From positions 62,001 to 126,000 of the forward strand of contig NZ_JOEV01000016.1 in NCBI RefSeq assembly GCF_000721105.1: a DNA stretch of 64,000 nucleotides, read 5' to 3'. Below the pieces are notes generated by a model. The model was given only the letters and a program-made list of their open reading frames with translations, made no database searches and was not told where the DNA came from. This document shows, piece by piece, positions 20,018 through 33,935 of this stretch; within the stretch, counting starts at the first letter, position 1, and each line of letters opens with the position of its first letter. This DNA comes from Streptomyces cellulosae (lineage in GTDB: Bacteria > Actinomycetota > Actinomycetes > Streptomycetales > Streptomycetaceae). Made by a program: the position numbers and the translations under genes.

Positions 20018-20995
20018 ATGCAGCGTCATCTCATCTCGGCCGCCGACCTCACCCGCGACGACGCCGTCCTGATCCTCGACACCGCCGAGGAGATGGCCCG
20101 GGTCGCCGACCGGCCGATCAAGAAACTGCCGACCCTGCGCGGCCGCACGGTCGTCAACCTCTTCTTCGAGGACTCCACCCGGACCCGGATCTCCTTCGAG
20201 GCCGCCGAGAAGCGGCTGTCCGCGGACGTCATCAACTTCTCCGCCAAGGGCTCCAGCGTCTCCAAGGGCGAGTCGCTGAAGGACACCGCCCAGACCCTGG
20301 AGGCCATGGGCGTCGACGCGGTCGTCATCCGGCACGGCGCCTCCGGAGCGCCGTACCGCCTCGCCAACTCCGGCTGGATCGACGCGGCCGTCATCAACGC
20401 CGGTGACGGCACCCACCAGCACCCCACCCAGGCACTGCTCGACGCCTTCACCATGCGCCGCCGCCTGGTCGGCCGGGACGCCGGGATCGGACAGGACCTG
20501 GCCGGCAAGCGCATCACGATCGTCGGCGACATCCTGCACAGCCGGGTCGCCCGCTCCAACGTCGACCTGCTGCACACCCTCGGCGCCCACGTCACCCTCG
20601 TCGCCCCGCCCACCCTGGTGCCGGTCGGCGTCGGGACCTGGCCCTGCGAGGTGTCGTACGACCTGGACAGCACGCTTCCCAAGTCCGACGCCGTGATGAT
20701 GCTGCGCGTGCAGCGCGAGCGCATGAACGCGGCGTTCTTCCCGACCGAGCGCGAGTACGCGCGGCGCTACGGTCTCGACGGCGACCGCATGGCGCGGATG
20801 CCCGAGCACGCCATCGTGATGCACCCCGGTCCCATGGTCCGCGGCATGGAGATCACCGCCGAGGTCGCCGACTCCGAGCGCTGCACCGTCGTGGAGCAGG
20901 TCGCGAACGGAGTCTCCATCCGGATGGCCGTCCTGTACCTGCTTCTGGGCGGCAACGAACCGGCCGGCTCCCACACCCGTACCGAGGAGAAGTAA
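20018..20995 (+). CDS. pyrB: Aspartate carbamoyltransferase catalytic subunit
   Basis: 325 residues; condenses carbamoyl phosphate with aspartate, the second step of UMP synthesis. [13 protein letters not shown] holds the carbamoyl-phosphate site, [11 protein letters not shown] the second conserved block, and [12 protein letters not shown] the aspartate-binding loop. No pyrI regulatory subunit gene is nearby, as usual in actinobacteria. It starts 91 bp after pyrR, and pyrC begins 5 bp after its stop. Confidence 0.96.
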   Translation: MQRHLISAADLTRDDAVLILDTAEEMARVADRPIKKLPTLRGRTVVNLFFEDSTRTRISFEAAEKRLSADVINFSAKGSSVSKGESLKDTAQTLEAMGVDAVVIRHGASGAPYRLANSGWIDAAVINAGDGTHQHPTQALLDAFTMRRRLVGRDAGIGQDLAGKRITIVGDILHSRVARSNVDLLHTLGAHVTLVAPPTLVPVGVGTWPCEVSYDLDSTLPKSDAVMMLRVQRERMNAAFFPTEREYARRYGLDGDRMARMPEHAIVMHPGPMVRGMEITAEVADSERCTVVEQVANGVSIRMAVLYLLLGGNEPAGSHTRTEEK

Positions 20996-21000
20996 GACAC

Positions 21001-22287
21001 ATGAGCAAAGTTCTGATCCGTGGTGCGAAGGTGCTCGGCGGCGCGCCGCAGGACGTGCTGATCGACGGCGCGCAGATCGAGGCGGTCGGCAGCGGGCTCT
21101 CCGCCGAGGGCGCCGAGGTCGTCGAGGCCGACGGGAAGGTGCTGCTGCCGGGCCTGGTCGACCTGCACACCCACCTGCGGGAACCCGGTCGCGAGGACTC
21201 CGAGACCGTGCTGACCGGCACGCGCGCGGCCGCCTCCGGTGGCTACACCGCCGTGTTCGCCATGGCCAACACCTTCCCGGTCGCCGACACCGCCGGTGTG
21301 GTCGAGCAGGTCTACCGGCTCGGCCGGCAGCACGGCTACTGCGATGTGCAGCCCATCGGAGCGGTCACCGTCGGCCTGGAGGGCAGGAAGCTCGCCGAGC
21401 TGGGCGCCATGCACGAGTCGGCCGCCGGGGTCACCGTCTTCTCCGACGACGGCAAGTGCGTGGACGACGCCGTGATCATGCGACGGGCGCTGGAATACGT
21501 GAAGGCCTTCGGCGGAGTCGTCGCCCAGCACGCGCAGGAGCCGCGGCTGACCGAGGGCGCCCAGATGAACGAGGGTGTCGTCTCCGCCGAGCTGGGGCTG
21601 GGGGGATGGCCCGCGGTGGCCGAAGAATCGATCATCGCCCGGGATGTCCTGCTCGCCGAGCACGTCGGCTCGCGCGTCCACATCTGCCACCTGTCGACCG
21701 CCGGCTCCGTCGAGATCGTCCGCTGGGCCAAGTCCCGCGGCATCGACGTCACCGCCGAGGTCACTCCGCACCACCTCCTCCTCACGGATGAGCTGGTGCG
21801 TACCTACAACCCCGTCTACAAGGTCAACCCGCCGCTGCGCACCGAGCGTGACGTGTACGCCCTGCGGGAGGCGCTCGCCGACGGCACGATCGACATCGTC
21901 GCCACCGACCACGCGCCGCACCCGCACGAGGACAAGGACTGCGAGTGGGCCGCTGCCGCCATGGGCATGGTGGGCCTGGAGACCGCGTTGTCAGTGGTGC
22001 AGGAGACCATGGTCGAGACGGGCCTGCTGGACTGGGCCCAGGTCGCCGAGCGCATGTCCTTCCAGCCCGCGCGGATCGGGCGGGCAAACGGACATGGACG
22101 CCCCGTCTCGGCAGGTGAGCCCGCCAACCTCACGCTCGTCGACACGGCATACCGTGGGTCCGTGGACCCCGCGGGCTTCGCCTCGCGCAGCCGGAACACC
22201 CCGTACGAGGGGCGTGAGCTGCCGGGCCGTGTCACGCACACGTGGCTCCGGGGCAAGGCCACGCTCGTCGACGGGAAGCTCACGTGA
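21001..22287 (+). CDS. pyrC: Dihydroorotase
   Basis: 428 residues, type I dihydroorotase of the amidohydrolase superfamily; closes carbamoyl aspartate to dihydroorotate. Zinc ligands are in DLHTHLREPG (about 54-63), later histidines in AEVTPHHLLLTDE, and the catalytic aspartate in IVATDHAPH. Full length. The stop overlaps the GTG of the following membrane protein (GTGA), so translation is coupled. Confidence 0.96.
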   Translation: MSKVLIRGAKVLGGAPQDVLIDGAQIEAVGSGLSAEGAEVVEADGKVLLPGLVDLHTHLREPGREDSETVLTGTRAAASGGYTAVFAMANTFPVADTAGVVEQVYRLGRQHGYCDVQPIGAVTVGLEGRKLAELGAMHESAAGVTVFSDDGKCVDDAVIMRRALEYVKAFGGVVAQHAQEPRLTEGAQMNEGVVSAELGLGGWPAVAEESIIARDVLLAEHVGSRVHICHLSTAGSVEIVRWAKSRGIDVTAEVTPHHLLLTDELVRTYNPVYKVNPPLRTERDVYALREALADGTIDIVATDHAPHPHEDKDCEWAAAAMGMVGLETALSVVQETMVETGLLDWAQVAERMSFQPARIGRANGHGRPVSAGEPANLTLVDTAYRGSVDPAGFASRSRNTPYEGRELPGRVTHTWLRGKATLVDGKLT

Positions 22288-22877
22288 CACCTGCAACTGT
22301 GCTCGCCGCCGGATTCGCGCCCCACCTCGCGGCCGACAGGAAATCGGCCGAGGTCACCGACTGGGCCGCCCGCGTGGGCTGGCTCGTCGGACTCGCCCTC
22401 TTCGTCGCGCTCGTCTACTGGCTGATGCGCGAGGGCTGGAAGTGGCGTGGCACGCTCCAGGGCGACCTGCCCGCGCTGCCCGCCGCGCCGTCCGAGCCCG
22501 GCGAGGCCAGACTGACGATGAGCGGCCGCTACCACGGCTCCACCACCGCCGGACAGTGGCTCGACCGCATCGTGGCGCACGGCCTCGGCACCCGCAGCCG
22601 GGTCGAGCTCACCCTGACGGACGCCGGGCTGGACGTCGTACGCCCCGGCGCGAGCGACTTCTTCGTCCCCCGTGAGGCGCTGCGCGAGGCCCGGCTGGAC
22701 AAGGGCATCGCCGGCAAGGTCCTCACCGAGGGCGGCCTGCTCGTGGTGACCTGGGCGCACGGCGAGCGGCTGATCGACTCCGGGTTCCGCTCCGACCACG
22801 CCGCCGAACACCGCGCATGGGTCGACCTCATCAACTCCATGACCAAAACAACCACCACGGAAGGCGCCGAACGATGA
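22284..22877 (+). CDS. Membrane protein in the pyr operon (PH-like fold)
   Basis: 197 residues with one transmembrane segment (about 28-46, [18 protein letters not shown]). A soluble domain of mixed beta strands with [16 protein letters not shown] follows. It matches the small membrane protein found between pyrC and carA across actinobacteria, such as the gene at that place in Mycobacterium tuberculosis. No enzymatic motif is seen. It overlaps both neighbours by four bases. The constant position suggests a link to pyrimidine synthesis or to membrane placement of the enzymes, but the role is unknown. Confidence 0.8.
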   Translation: MTPATVLAAGFAPHLAADRKSAEVTDWAARVGWLVGLALFVALVYWLMREGWKWRGTLQGDLPALPAAPSEPGEARLTMSGRYHGSTTAGQWLDRIVAHGLGTRSRVELTLTDAGLDVVRPGASDFFVPREALREARLDKGIAGKVLTEGGLLVVTWAHGERLIDSGFRSDHAAEHRAWVDLINSMTKTTTTEGAER

Positions 22878-24008
22878 CGACCTCCACCAGGGGATCCGTG
22901 AAGGTTCCCGCCGTACTCGTCCTGGAGGACGGCCGGGTCTTCCGCGGCCGCGCCTACGGGGCCGTGGGGGCGACCTTCGGCGAGGCCGTGTTCTCCACCG
23001 GCATGACCGGCTACCAGGAGACCCTCACCGACCCGTCGTACCACCGCCAGGTCGTCGTGATGACCGCCCCGCACGTCGGCAACACCGGCGTCAACGACGA
23101 GGACCCCGAGTCCCAGCGCATCTGGGTCGCCGGATACGTCGTGCGCGACCCCGCGCGCGTGCCCTCCAACTGGCGCTCCCGCCGCTCGCTCGACGACGAG
23201 CTGCGCGCGCAGGGTGTCGTCGGCATCTCCGGCATCGACACCCGGGCGCTGACCCGCCATCTGCGCGAGCGCGGTGCCATGCGCGTCGGCATCTTCTCCG
23301 GCCAGGCGCTGCCCGACGAGGGCACCATGCTCGCCGAGGTGCGTCAGGCCCCCGAGATGAAGGGCGCCGACCTCGCCGCCGAGGTCGCCACCAAGGAGGC
23401 GTACGTCGTCCCGGCGCTCGGCGAGAAGAAGTTCACCGTCGCCGCCGTCGACCTCGGCATCAAGGGCATGACCCCGCACCGGATGGCCGAGCGCGGCATC
23501 GAGGTGCACGTGCTGCCCGCCACGGCGAGCGTCGAGGAGGTGTTCGCCGTCCAGCCCGACGGCGTGTTCTTCTCCAACGGGCCCGGCGACCCGGCCACCG
23601 CCGAGCACCCGGTCTCCGTGATGCGGGCCGTCCTGGAGCGCGGCACGCCGCTGTTCGGCATCTGCTTCGGCAACCAGATCCTGGGACGGGCCCTCGGCTT
23701 CGGCACCTACAAGCTGAAGTACGGCCACCGGGGCATCAACCAGCCGGTGCAGGACCGTACGACCGGCAAGGTCGAGGTCACCGCCCACAACCACGGCTTC
23801 GCCGTCGACGCCCCGCTCGACGGTCCCGCCGACACCCCCTACGGCCGTGCCGAGGTCTCCCACGTCTGCCTGAACGACAACGTGGTGGAGGGCCTGCAGC
23901 TCCTCGACCGCCCGGCCTTCAGTGTCCAGTACCACCCCGAAGCGGCAGCCGGCCCGCACGACGCCGCCTACCTGTTCGACCGCTTCGTATCCCTGATGGA
24001 GGGCCAGC

Positions 24009-24016
<8 letters not shown>
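22874..24016 (+). CDS. carA: Carbamoyl-phosphate synthase small subunit
   Basis: 380 residues; the glutaminase half of carbamoyl-phosphate synthase. The N-terminal CPSase domain holds [14 protein letters not shown]. The C-terminal class I amidotransferase has its nucleophile in [11 protein letters not shown] and the histidine of [15 protein letters not shown] 22874 overlaps the preceding stop; an earlier in-frame start would run into that gene. It overlaps carB by eight bases. Confidence 0.96.
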
Positions 24017-27317
<3,301 letters not shown>

Positions 27318-27324
27318 CAGCCCC

Positions 27325-27352
27325 GAGGGGGACACCGGAAGGTGTCCCCCTC
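27325..27352 (+). terminator. Hairpin after carB
   Basis: Perfect 12-bp stem: GAGGGGGACACC (27325-27336) with GGTGTCCCCCTC (27341-27352), closed by GGAA, a stable GNRA tetraloop. It starts 8 bp after the carB stop and 31 bp before pyrD. It may reduce, rather than abolish, readthrough into pyrD-pyrF, or protect the upstream mRNA. Confidence 0.75.
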
Positions 27353-27382
27353 TGTGTGAGGCTGTGTGAGGACACATCTGAG

Positions 27383-28491
<1,109 letters not shown>

Positions 28492-28495
<4 letters not shown>

Positions 28496-29334
28496 CGTGG
28501 GAGTCCTTCGGAGCGCGTCTTCGCCGGGCGATGGACGAGCGCGGTCCGCTGTGCGTCGGCATCGACCCGCACGCCTCCCTGCTGGCCGAGTGGGGCCTGG
28601 GTGACGACGTGGCCGGTCTGGAGCGGTTCAGCCGTACCGTCGTGGAGGCGATGGCCGACCGGGTGGCCGTGCTCAAGCCGCAGAGCGCGTTCTTCGAGCG
28701 CTTCGGCTCGCGCGGTGTCGCCGTCCTGGAGAAGTCGGTCGCCGACGCCCGGGCGGCCGGCGCGCTGGTCGTGATGGATGCCAAGCGGGGCGACATCGGC
28801 TCGACCATGGCGGCGTACGCCGAGTCCTTCCTGCACAAGGACGCCCCGCTGTTCTCGGACGCCCTGACCGTCTCGCCGTACCTCGGCTACGGATCGCTCT
28901 CGCCGGCCGTCGCGCTGGCGCGGGAGAACGGCGCCGGCCTGTTCGTGCTGGCGCTGACCTCCAACCCGGAGGGCGGCGAGGTCCAGCACGCGGTCCGCGC
29001 CGACGGCCGGGACGTCGGTGCCACGATGCTGGCGCACCTCGCGGCCGAGAACGCGGGGGAGGAGCCGCTGGGGTCCTTCGGGGCGGTGGTCGGGGCCACG
29101 CTGGGCGACCTGTCGTCGTACGACCTGAACATCAACGGTCCGCTCCTGGCGCCCGGCATCGGCGCTCAGGGGGCCACCCCGGCGGATCTTCCCGCGGTCT
29201 TCGGGCGGGCGGTGCGCAACGTCGTTCCGAACGTCAGCCGGGGTGTTCTGCGTCACGGTCCCGACGTCACCGCGCTGCGGGCGGCCGCGGACCGGTTCGC
29301 GCAGGAGATCCGGGCCGCCGTGAACGCCTCCTGA
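28492..29334 (+). CDS. pyrF: Orotidine 5'-phosphate decarboxylase
   Basis: 280 residues, the longer type 2 PyrF common in actinobacteria; decarboxylates OMP to UMP. The catalytic charged network lies in VVMDAKRGDIGSTM. GIDPHASLLAEWG and the phosphate-binding C-terminal segment are present. The ATG overlaps the pyrD stop. It is the last gene of the pyr operon; 310 bp without a gene follow. Confidence 0.95.
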
Positions 29335-29644
29335 GTCCTCCGGGCCCATCGGTCGAGTCCTCCGATGAGTGCTCCGAGGACGACTTGAGGCTGAATACAT
29401 CCTCAAATCCGGGGCAGTATGTTCGAAATGTCCGACCTCGCAAAGGCTGACCAGGACTTTTCCGCTGTTCTCGCTGACTCTGGCGCCCTCGGCCGCTAGT
29501 CTCCGACGAGTGGGGACACCTCCCACGTAATTAAAACAGTGGGGGAGAACGGGCAAGCGTGTTGCTCGTGGCTCCCCAGGTGTGGGGCGACTAGGTTCCT
29601 CACCGGTCCGTATCCGACAGTTCGACATCCGAGGTGACGTAGGC
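29335..29644 (+). promoter_or_regulatory. Intergenic leader upstream of sIHF
   Basis: 310 bp without a gene. Two elements stand out: the dyad TTGAGG (29385-29390) - 10 bases - CCTCAA (29401-29406), and a short A/T-rich island around 29529-29538 framed by CCCAC and GTGGG. Neither matches a known consensus. The region must hold the sIHF promoter, but no convincing -35/-10 pair was found. Confidence 0.35.
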
Positions 29645-29968
29645 GTGGCTCTTCCGCCCCTTACCCCTGAACAGCGCGCAGCCGCGCTCGAAAAGGCCGC
29701 CGCGGCTCGCCGGGAGCGGGCCGAGGTCAAGAATCGACTCAAGCACTCCGGTGCCTCCCTGCATGAGGTCATCAAGCAGGGCCAGGAGAACGACGTCATC
29801 GGCAAGATGAAGGTCTCCGCACTGCTCGAGTCCCTGCCGGGCGTGGGCAAGGTCCGCGCCAAGCAGATCATGGAGCGACTCGGCATCTCCGAGAGCCGCC
29901 GTGTACGCGGTCTCGGTTCCAACCAGATCGCCTCCCTGGAGCGTGAGTTCGGCAGCACCGGTTCCTGA
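29645..29968 (+). CDS. sihF: Streptomyces integration host factor sIHF (mIHF family)
   Basis: 107 residues, the exact length of S. coelicolor sIHF; an actinobacterial nucleoid-associated protein unrelated to HU/IHF that binds and supercoils DNA and affects sporulation and antibiotic production. A long N-terminal helix ([20 protein letters not shown]) leads to a helix-two-turn-helix core containing [21 protein letters not shown] 29645 gives the conserved ALPPLTPEQ start; an upstream in-frame extension is not conserved. gmk follows 59 bp after the stop. Confidence 0.95.
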   Translation: MALPPLTPEQRAAALEKAAAARRERAEVKNRLKHSGASLHEVIKQGQENDVIGKMKVSALLESLPGVGKVRAKQIMERLGISESRRVRGLGSNQIASLEREFGSTGS

Positions 29969-29990
29969 ATCCGGGTAGTTGGGACAGGGA

Positions 29991-30009
29991 GTCCCGGGCA
30001 CCCCGGGAC
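29991..30009 (+). terminator. Hairpin between sIHF and gmk
   Basis: GTCCCGGG (29991-29998) pairs with CCCGGGAC (30002-30009) around a three-base loop. It lies 22 bp after the sIHF stop and 18 bp before gmk. No T-run; it may attenuate rather than fully stop. Confidence 0.5.
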
Positions 30010-30027
30010 AGCTGGAATAATCGCTGC

Positions 30028-30585
30028 ATGAGCGAACGTCCGCGACTGACCGTGCTCTCCGGCCCCTCCGGGGTCGGCAAGAGCACGGTCGTCGCCCATA
30101 TGCGCAAGGAACACCCCGAGGTCTGGCTCTCGGTGTCGGCGACGACCCGCAAGCCCCGCCCCGGCGAGGAGCACGGCGTCCAGTACTTCTTCGTCACCGA
30201 CGAGGAGATGGACAAGCTGATCGCCAACGGCGAGCTGCTGGAGTGGGCCGAATTCGCCGGCAACCGGTACGGCACACCGCGTGGCGCCGTGCTGGAGCGC
30301 CTGGAGGCGGGGGAGCCCGTCCTCCTGGAGATCGACCTCCAGGGTGCCCGGCAGGTCAGCGAGTCCATGACGGACGCTCAGCTGGTGTTCCTGGCTCCTC
30401 CCTCCTGGGAGGAGCTCGTGCGCAGACTCACCGGGCGGGGTACCGAGCCGCCCGAGGTGATCGAGCGTCGTCTGGACGCGGCGAAGGTCGAACTGGCGGC
30501 CGAGCCGGAGTTCGACGTGACCCTGGTCAACACCTCCGTCGAGGATGTGGCGCGTGAGCTGCTAGCCTTGATGGATGTTGTGTGA
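30028..30585 (+). CDS. gmk: Guanylate kinase
   Basis: 185 residues; phosphorylates GMP and dGMP to the diphosphates. The P-loop is [10 protein letters not shown] (about 11-20). GMP-contact motifs [12 protein letters not shown] and GxxYGTPR (GNRYGTPRG) are present, and [12 protein letters not shown] is Walker B-like. The order gmk-rpoZ-coaBC-metK-priA is widely kept in actinobacteria. ATG 30028 is the only well-placed start. Confidence 0.96.
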   Translation: MSERPRLTVLSGPSGVGKSTVVAHMRKEHPEVWLSVSATTRKPRPGEEHGVQYFFVTDEEMDKLIANGELLEWAEFAGNRYGTPRGAVLERLEAGEPVLLEIDLQGARQVSESMTDAQLVFLAPPSWEELVRRLTGRGTEPPEVIERRLDAAKVELAAEPEFDVTLVNTSVEDVARELLALMDVV

Positions 30586-30658
30586 TCGCGGGTACTCCGG
30601 GATTCTGACGGGCTCAGTGATCACGACCGATCTTTTCCCATCCATCGGAAGGTAGAGC

Positions 30659-30931
30659 GTGTCCTCTTCCATCTCCGCGCCCGAGGGCATCATCAACCCG
30701 CCGATCGACGAGCTCCTCGAGGCCACCGACTCGAAGTACAGCCTCGTGATCTACGCGGCCAAGCGGGCCCGCCAGATCAACGCGTACTACTCGCAGCTCG
30801 GCGAGGGCCTCCTCGAGTACGTCGGTCCGCTCGTGGACACTCACGTCCACGAGAAGCCGCTCTCGATCGCCCTCCGCGAGATCAACGCGGGTCTGCTGAC
30901 GTCCGAGGCCATCGAAGGCCCGGCGCAGTAA
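30659..30931 (+). CDS. rpoZ: RNA polymerase omega subunit
   Basis: 90 residues; the omega subunit that helps fold and hold beta-prime in RNA polymerase. [20 protein letters not shown] and the [15 protein letters not shown] helix are typical. GTG 30659 follows GGAAGG (30648-30653). A strong terminator lies right after. gmk is 73 bp upstream. Confidence 0.95.
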   Translation: MSSSISAPEGIINPPIDELLEATDSKYSLVIYAAKRARQINAYYSQLGEGLLEYVGPLVDTHVHEKPLSIALREINAGLLTSEAIEGPAQ

Positions 30932-30956
30932 TATTTTCGGTTCGCGGTTGACTTTT

Positions 30957-30991
30957 CCACAGGCCCGGCAGCGCGACTGCCGGGCCTGTGG
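30957..30991 (+). terminator. rpoZ terminator
   Basis: Perfect 15-bp stem: CCACAGGCCCGGCAG (30957-30971) with CTGCCGGGCCTGTGG (30977-30991), loop CGCGA. It starts 25 bp after the rpoZ stop. Confidence 0.85.
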
Positions 30992-31052
30992 TGTGTGATG
31001 GAGCCGTACGGCGGGAGCCGCGGCGTACGTTTCCGAGGTGCGGGGAGAGACG

Positions 31053-32255
31053 GTGGACAAGCCGAAGGTCGTTCTGGGCGTCAGCGGTGGCATCGCCGCG
31101 TACAAGGCCTGTGACCTGCTGCGCAGACTGACCGAGTCGGGGCACGACGTGCGCGTCGTCCCCACCGCCTCCGCGCTGCACTTCGTGGGCGCCGCCACCT
31201 GGTCCGCCCTCTCCGGCAACCCGGTCTCCACCGAGGTGTGGGACGACGTCCACGAGGTCCCGCACGTCCGCATCGGCCAGCACGCCGACCTGGTCGTCGT
31301 CGCCCCGGCCACCGCGGACACGCTCGCCAAGGCCGCCCACGGCCTCGCCGACGACCTCCTCACCAACACCCTGCTCACCGCCCGCTGCCCGGTCGTCTTC
31401 GCGCCCGCCATGCACACGGAGATGTGGGAGCACCCGGCCACCCGGGAGAACGTGGCGACGCTGCGCCGCCGGGGCGCCGTCGTCATCGAACCCGCCGTCG
31501 GCCGCCTCACCGGCGTCGACACGGGCAAGGGCCGGCTGCCCGACCCGGCCGAGATCTTCGAGGTCTGCCGACATGTGCTCGCCAGAGGGGTGAGGGAACC
31601 GGACCTGGCCGGCCGGCACGTGGTCGTGAGCGCCGGCGGCACCCGCGAGCCCCTCGACCCCGTCCGCTTCCTCGGCAACCGCTCCTCCGGCAAGCAGGGC
31701 TACGCGCTCGCCCGCACCGCCGCCGCCCGAGGTGCCCGGGTCACCCTGGTCGCCGCGAACACCGGACTGCCGGACCCCGCCGGTGTGGACGTGGTCCCGG
31801 TCGGGACGGCGGTGCAGCTGCGGGAGGCGGTCCTGAAGGCGGCCGCCGACGCCGACGCGGTCGTGATGGCGGCGGCGGTCGCCGATTTCCGTCCCGAGAC
31901 CTACGCGGCCGGGAAGATCAAGAAGAAGGACGACAAGGACCCGGACCCCATCGTGCTCGTACGGAATCCGGACATCCTCGCGGAGATGTCCGCCGACCGT
32001 GCCCGCCCCGGCCAGGTGGTCGTCGGCTTTGCCGCCGAGACGGACGATGTCCTGGCCAACGGCCGTGCCAAGCTCCGGCGCAAGGGCTGCGATCTGCTCG
32101 TGGTGAACGAGGTGGGGGAGCGCAAGACCTTCGGCTCCGAGGAGAACGAGGCCTTGGTGCTGGGCGCGGACGGCAGCGAGACCCCGGTCCCGCACGGACC
32201 GAAGGAAGCCCTGGCCGAAACCGTGTGGGATCTGGTGGTTCATCGCCTGAGCTGA
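31053..32255 (+). CDS. coaBC: Phosphopantothenoylcysteine decarboxylase / phosphopantothenate--cysteine ligase
   Basis: 400 residues; a fused CoaC-CoaB enzyme that makes 4'-phosphopantetheine for coenzyme A. The flavin-binding CoaC half begins LGVSGGIAAYKACDLLRR and carries PAMHTEMWEHPATREN (the usual PxMNxxMW with H in place of N). The CoaB half holds SAGGTREPLDPVRFL, NRSSGKQG at the dimer interface and MAAAVADFRP. GTG 31053, preceded by GGGGAGAG, was chosen over GTG 31038. metK follows after 238 bp. Confidence 0.94.
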   Translation: MDKPKVVLGVSGGIAAYKACDLLRRLTESGHDVRVVPTASALHFVGAATWSALSGNPVSTEVWDDVHEVPHVRIGQHADLVVVAPATADTLAKAAHGLADDLLTNTLLTARCPVVFAPAMHTEMWEHPATRENVATLRRRGAVVIEPAVGRLTGVDTGKGRLPDPAEIFEVCRHVLARGVREPDLAGRHVVVSAGGTREPLDPVRFLGNRSSGKQGYALARTAAARGARVTLVAANTGLPDPAGVDVVPVGTAVQLREAVLKAAADADAVVMAAAVADFRPETYAAGKIKKKDDKDPDPIVLVRNPDILAEMSADRARPGQVVVGFAAETDDVLANGRAKLRRKGCDLLVVNEVGERKTFGSEENEALVLGADGSETPVPHGPKEALAETVWDLVVHRLS

Positions 32256-32280
32256 AGGTTTCCCGCTGCCCAAGGTTCGC

Positions 32281-32305
32281 CCACGCCTCGCAGATTGAGG
32301 CGTGG
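32281..32305 (+). terminator. Hairpin after coaBC
   Basis: CCACGCCTC (32281-32289) pairs perfectly with GAGGCGTGG (32297-32305) around a 7-base loop. It starts 25 bp after the coaBC stop, so metK probably has its own promoter in the remaining 190 bp. No SAM riboswitch core was recognised there. Confidence 0.55.
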
Positions 32306-32493
32306 CGACCCTGGCCAAGCCCACGTCTGATTGGGCAGAATGCCCGTGCCGCAGGTCACCGCGCTCCCGAGTGGCGAGACAGGAGGCCCGCGGCCGAGTG
32401 CGACCGATAAACTGTTCTCGGACGACGCCGGGCGCAGCCCCCGACCCGTCCGCCAATGATCAGCCAGCAGCCGCTGCAACCCCAGGGAGCGTT

Positions 32494-33702
32494 GTGTCCC
32501 GTCGTCTGTTCACCTCGGAGTCTGTGACCGAGGGTCACCCCGACAAGATCGCTGACCAGATCAGCGACACCATTCTCGACGCGCTGCTCAAGGAGGACCC
32601 GACCTCCCGGGTCGCCGTCGAGACGCTGATCACCACCGGCCTGGTGCACGTGGCCGGTGAGGTCACCACCAAGACCTACGCACCCATCGCGCAGCTCGTG
32701 CGCGACAAGATCCTGGAGATCGGCTACGACTCCTCGAAGAAGGGCTTCGACGGCGCCTCCTGTGGCGTCTCGGTGTCCATCGGCGCGCAGTCCCCGGACA
32801 TCGCCCAGGGCGTCGACACCGCCTACGAGTCCCGGGTGGAAGGCGACGAGGACGAGCTGGACCGCCAGGGCGCGGGTGACCAGGGCCTGATGTTCGGGTA
32901 CGCGTGCGACGAGACCCCCACCCTGATGCCGCTGCCGATCTTCCTGGCGCACCGGCTGTCGAACCGCCTGTCCGAGGTCCGCAAGAACGGCACCATCCCG
33001 TACCTGCGCCCCGACGGCAAGACGCAGGTCACCATCGAGTACGACGGCGACAAGGCGGTCCGCCTCGACACCGTCGTCGTCTCCTCGCAGCACGCCTCCG
33101 ACATCGACCTGGAGTCCCTGCTCGCCCCGGACATCCGCGAGTTCGTGGTGGAGCCGGAGCTGAAGGCGCTGCTCGACGAGGGCATCAAGCTGGAGACCGA
33201 GAACTACCGCCTCCTGGTCAACCCGACCGGCCGCTTCGAGATCGGCGGTCCGATGGGTGACGCCGGGCTGACCGGCCGCAAGATCATCATCGACACGTAC
33301 GGCGGCATGGCCCGCCACGGCGGCGGTGCCTTCTCCGGCAAGGACCCGTCCAAGGTCGACCGCAGCGCGGCATACGCGATGCGCTGGGTCGCCAAGAACG
33401 TCGTCGCCGCGGGCCTCGCCACCCGCTGTGAGGTCCAGGTGGCGTACGCGATCGGCAAGGCCGAGCCGGTGGGCCTGTTCGTCGAGACCTTCGGCACGGC
33501 CAAGATCGACCACGAGAAGATCGAGAAGGCGATCGACGAGGTCTTCGACCTCCGCCCGGCCGCCATCATCCGCGACCTCGACCTGCTCCGCCCGATCTAC
33601 GCCCAGACGGCGGCGTACGGCCACTTCGGCCGCGAGCTGCCGGACTTCACCTGGGAGAAGACGGACCGCGTGGAGGCGCTGCGCAAGGCGGCGGGACTGT
33701 AG
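32494..33702 (+). CDS. metK: S-adenosylmethionine synthase
   Basis: 402 residues; makes SAM from methionine and ATP. Signatures are [29 protein letters not shown] and the P-loop-like [16 protein letters not shown]. The frame is open upstream, but GTG 32494, following AGGGAG (32484-32489), gives the conserved [10 protein letters not shown] start. SAM supply affects antibiotic production in Streptomyces. A terminator follows. Confidence 0.97.
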   Translation: MSRRLFTSESVTEGHPDKIADQISDTILDALLKEDPTSRVAVETLITTGLVHVAGEVTTKTYAPIAQLVRDKILEIGYDSSKKGFDGASCGVSVSIGAQSPDIAQGVDTAYESRVEGDEDELDRQGAGDQGLMFGYACDETPTLMPLPIFLAHRLSNRLSEVRKNGTIPYLRPDGKTQVTIEYDGDKAVRLDTVVVSSQHASDIDLESLLAPDIREFVVEPELKALLDEGIKLETENYRLLVNPTGRFEIGGPMGDAGLTGRKIIIDTYGGMARHGGGAFSGKDPSKVDRSAAYAMRWVAKNVVAAGLATRCEVQVAYAIGKAEPVGLFVETFGTAKIDHEKIEKAIDEVFDLRPAAIIRDLDLLRPIYAQTAAYGHFGRELPDFTWEKTDRVEALRKAAGL

Positions 33703-33727
33703 GGCTGTAGAGCCCAAGGTTTTGGCG

Positions 33728-33762
33728 CGAGGCCCGGCTTCCCTCGGGGGAGCCGGGCCTCG
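33728..33762 (+). terminator. metK terminator
   Basis: Perfect 12-bp stem: CGAGGCCCGGCT (33728-33739) with AGCCGGGCCTCG (33751-33762), 11-base loop, starting 25 bp after metK. Confidence 0.8.
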
Positions 33763-33780
33763 GCATGTCCTCGCTCCGGC

Positions 33781-33813
33781 CGGACGGATCCCGGACGGAT
33801 CCCGGACGGATCT
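33781..33813. repeat. Three 11-bp tandem repeats
   Basis: CGGACGGATCC occurs at 33781-33791 and 33792-33802, then CGGACGGATCT at 33803-33813. It sits between the metK terminator and priA. No function is evident. Confidence 0.8.
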
Positions 33814-33935
33814 GAGCCGGGCGTCAACGGCGGGTTCGGGTGATACGCCCGAGGGGCCCAGGCAGAGCGCCTGCCGCCGCCGGCGGGGGACGTGGCCATC
33901 GTCGGTTGTCAGTGGAGTTTGGTAAGAATGCAAGC

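Noticed and set aside
32306..32493. SAM riboswitch upstream of metK
   Set aside because: No SAM-I, SAM-II or SAM-IV core pattern could be recognised in the 190 bp; only the coaBC hairpin stands out.
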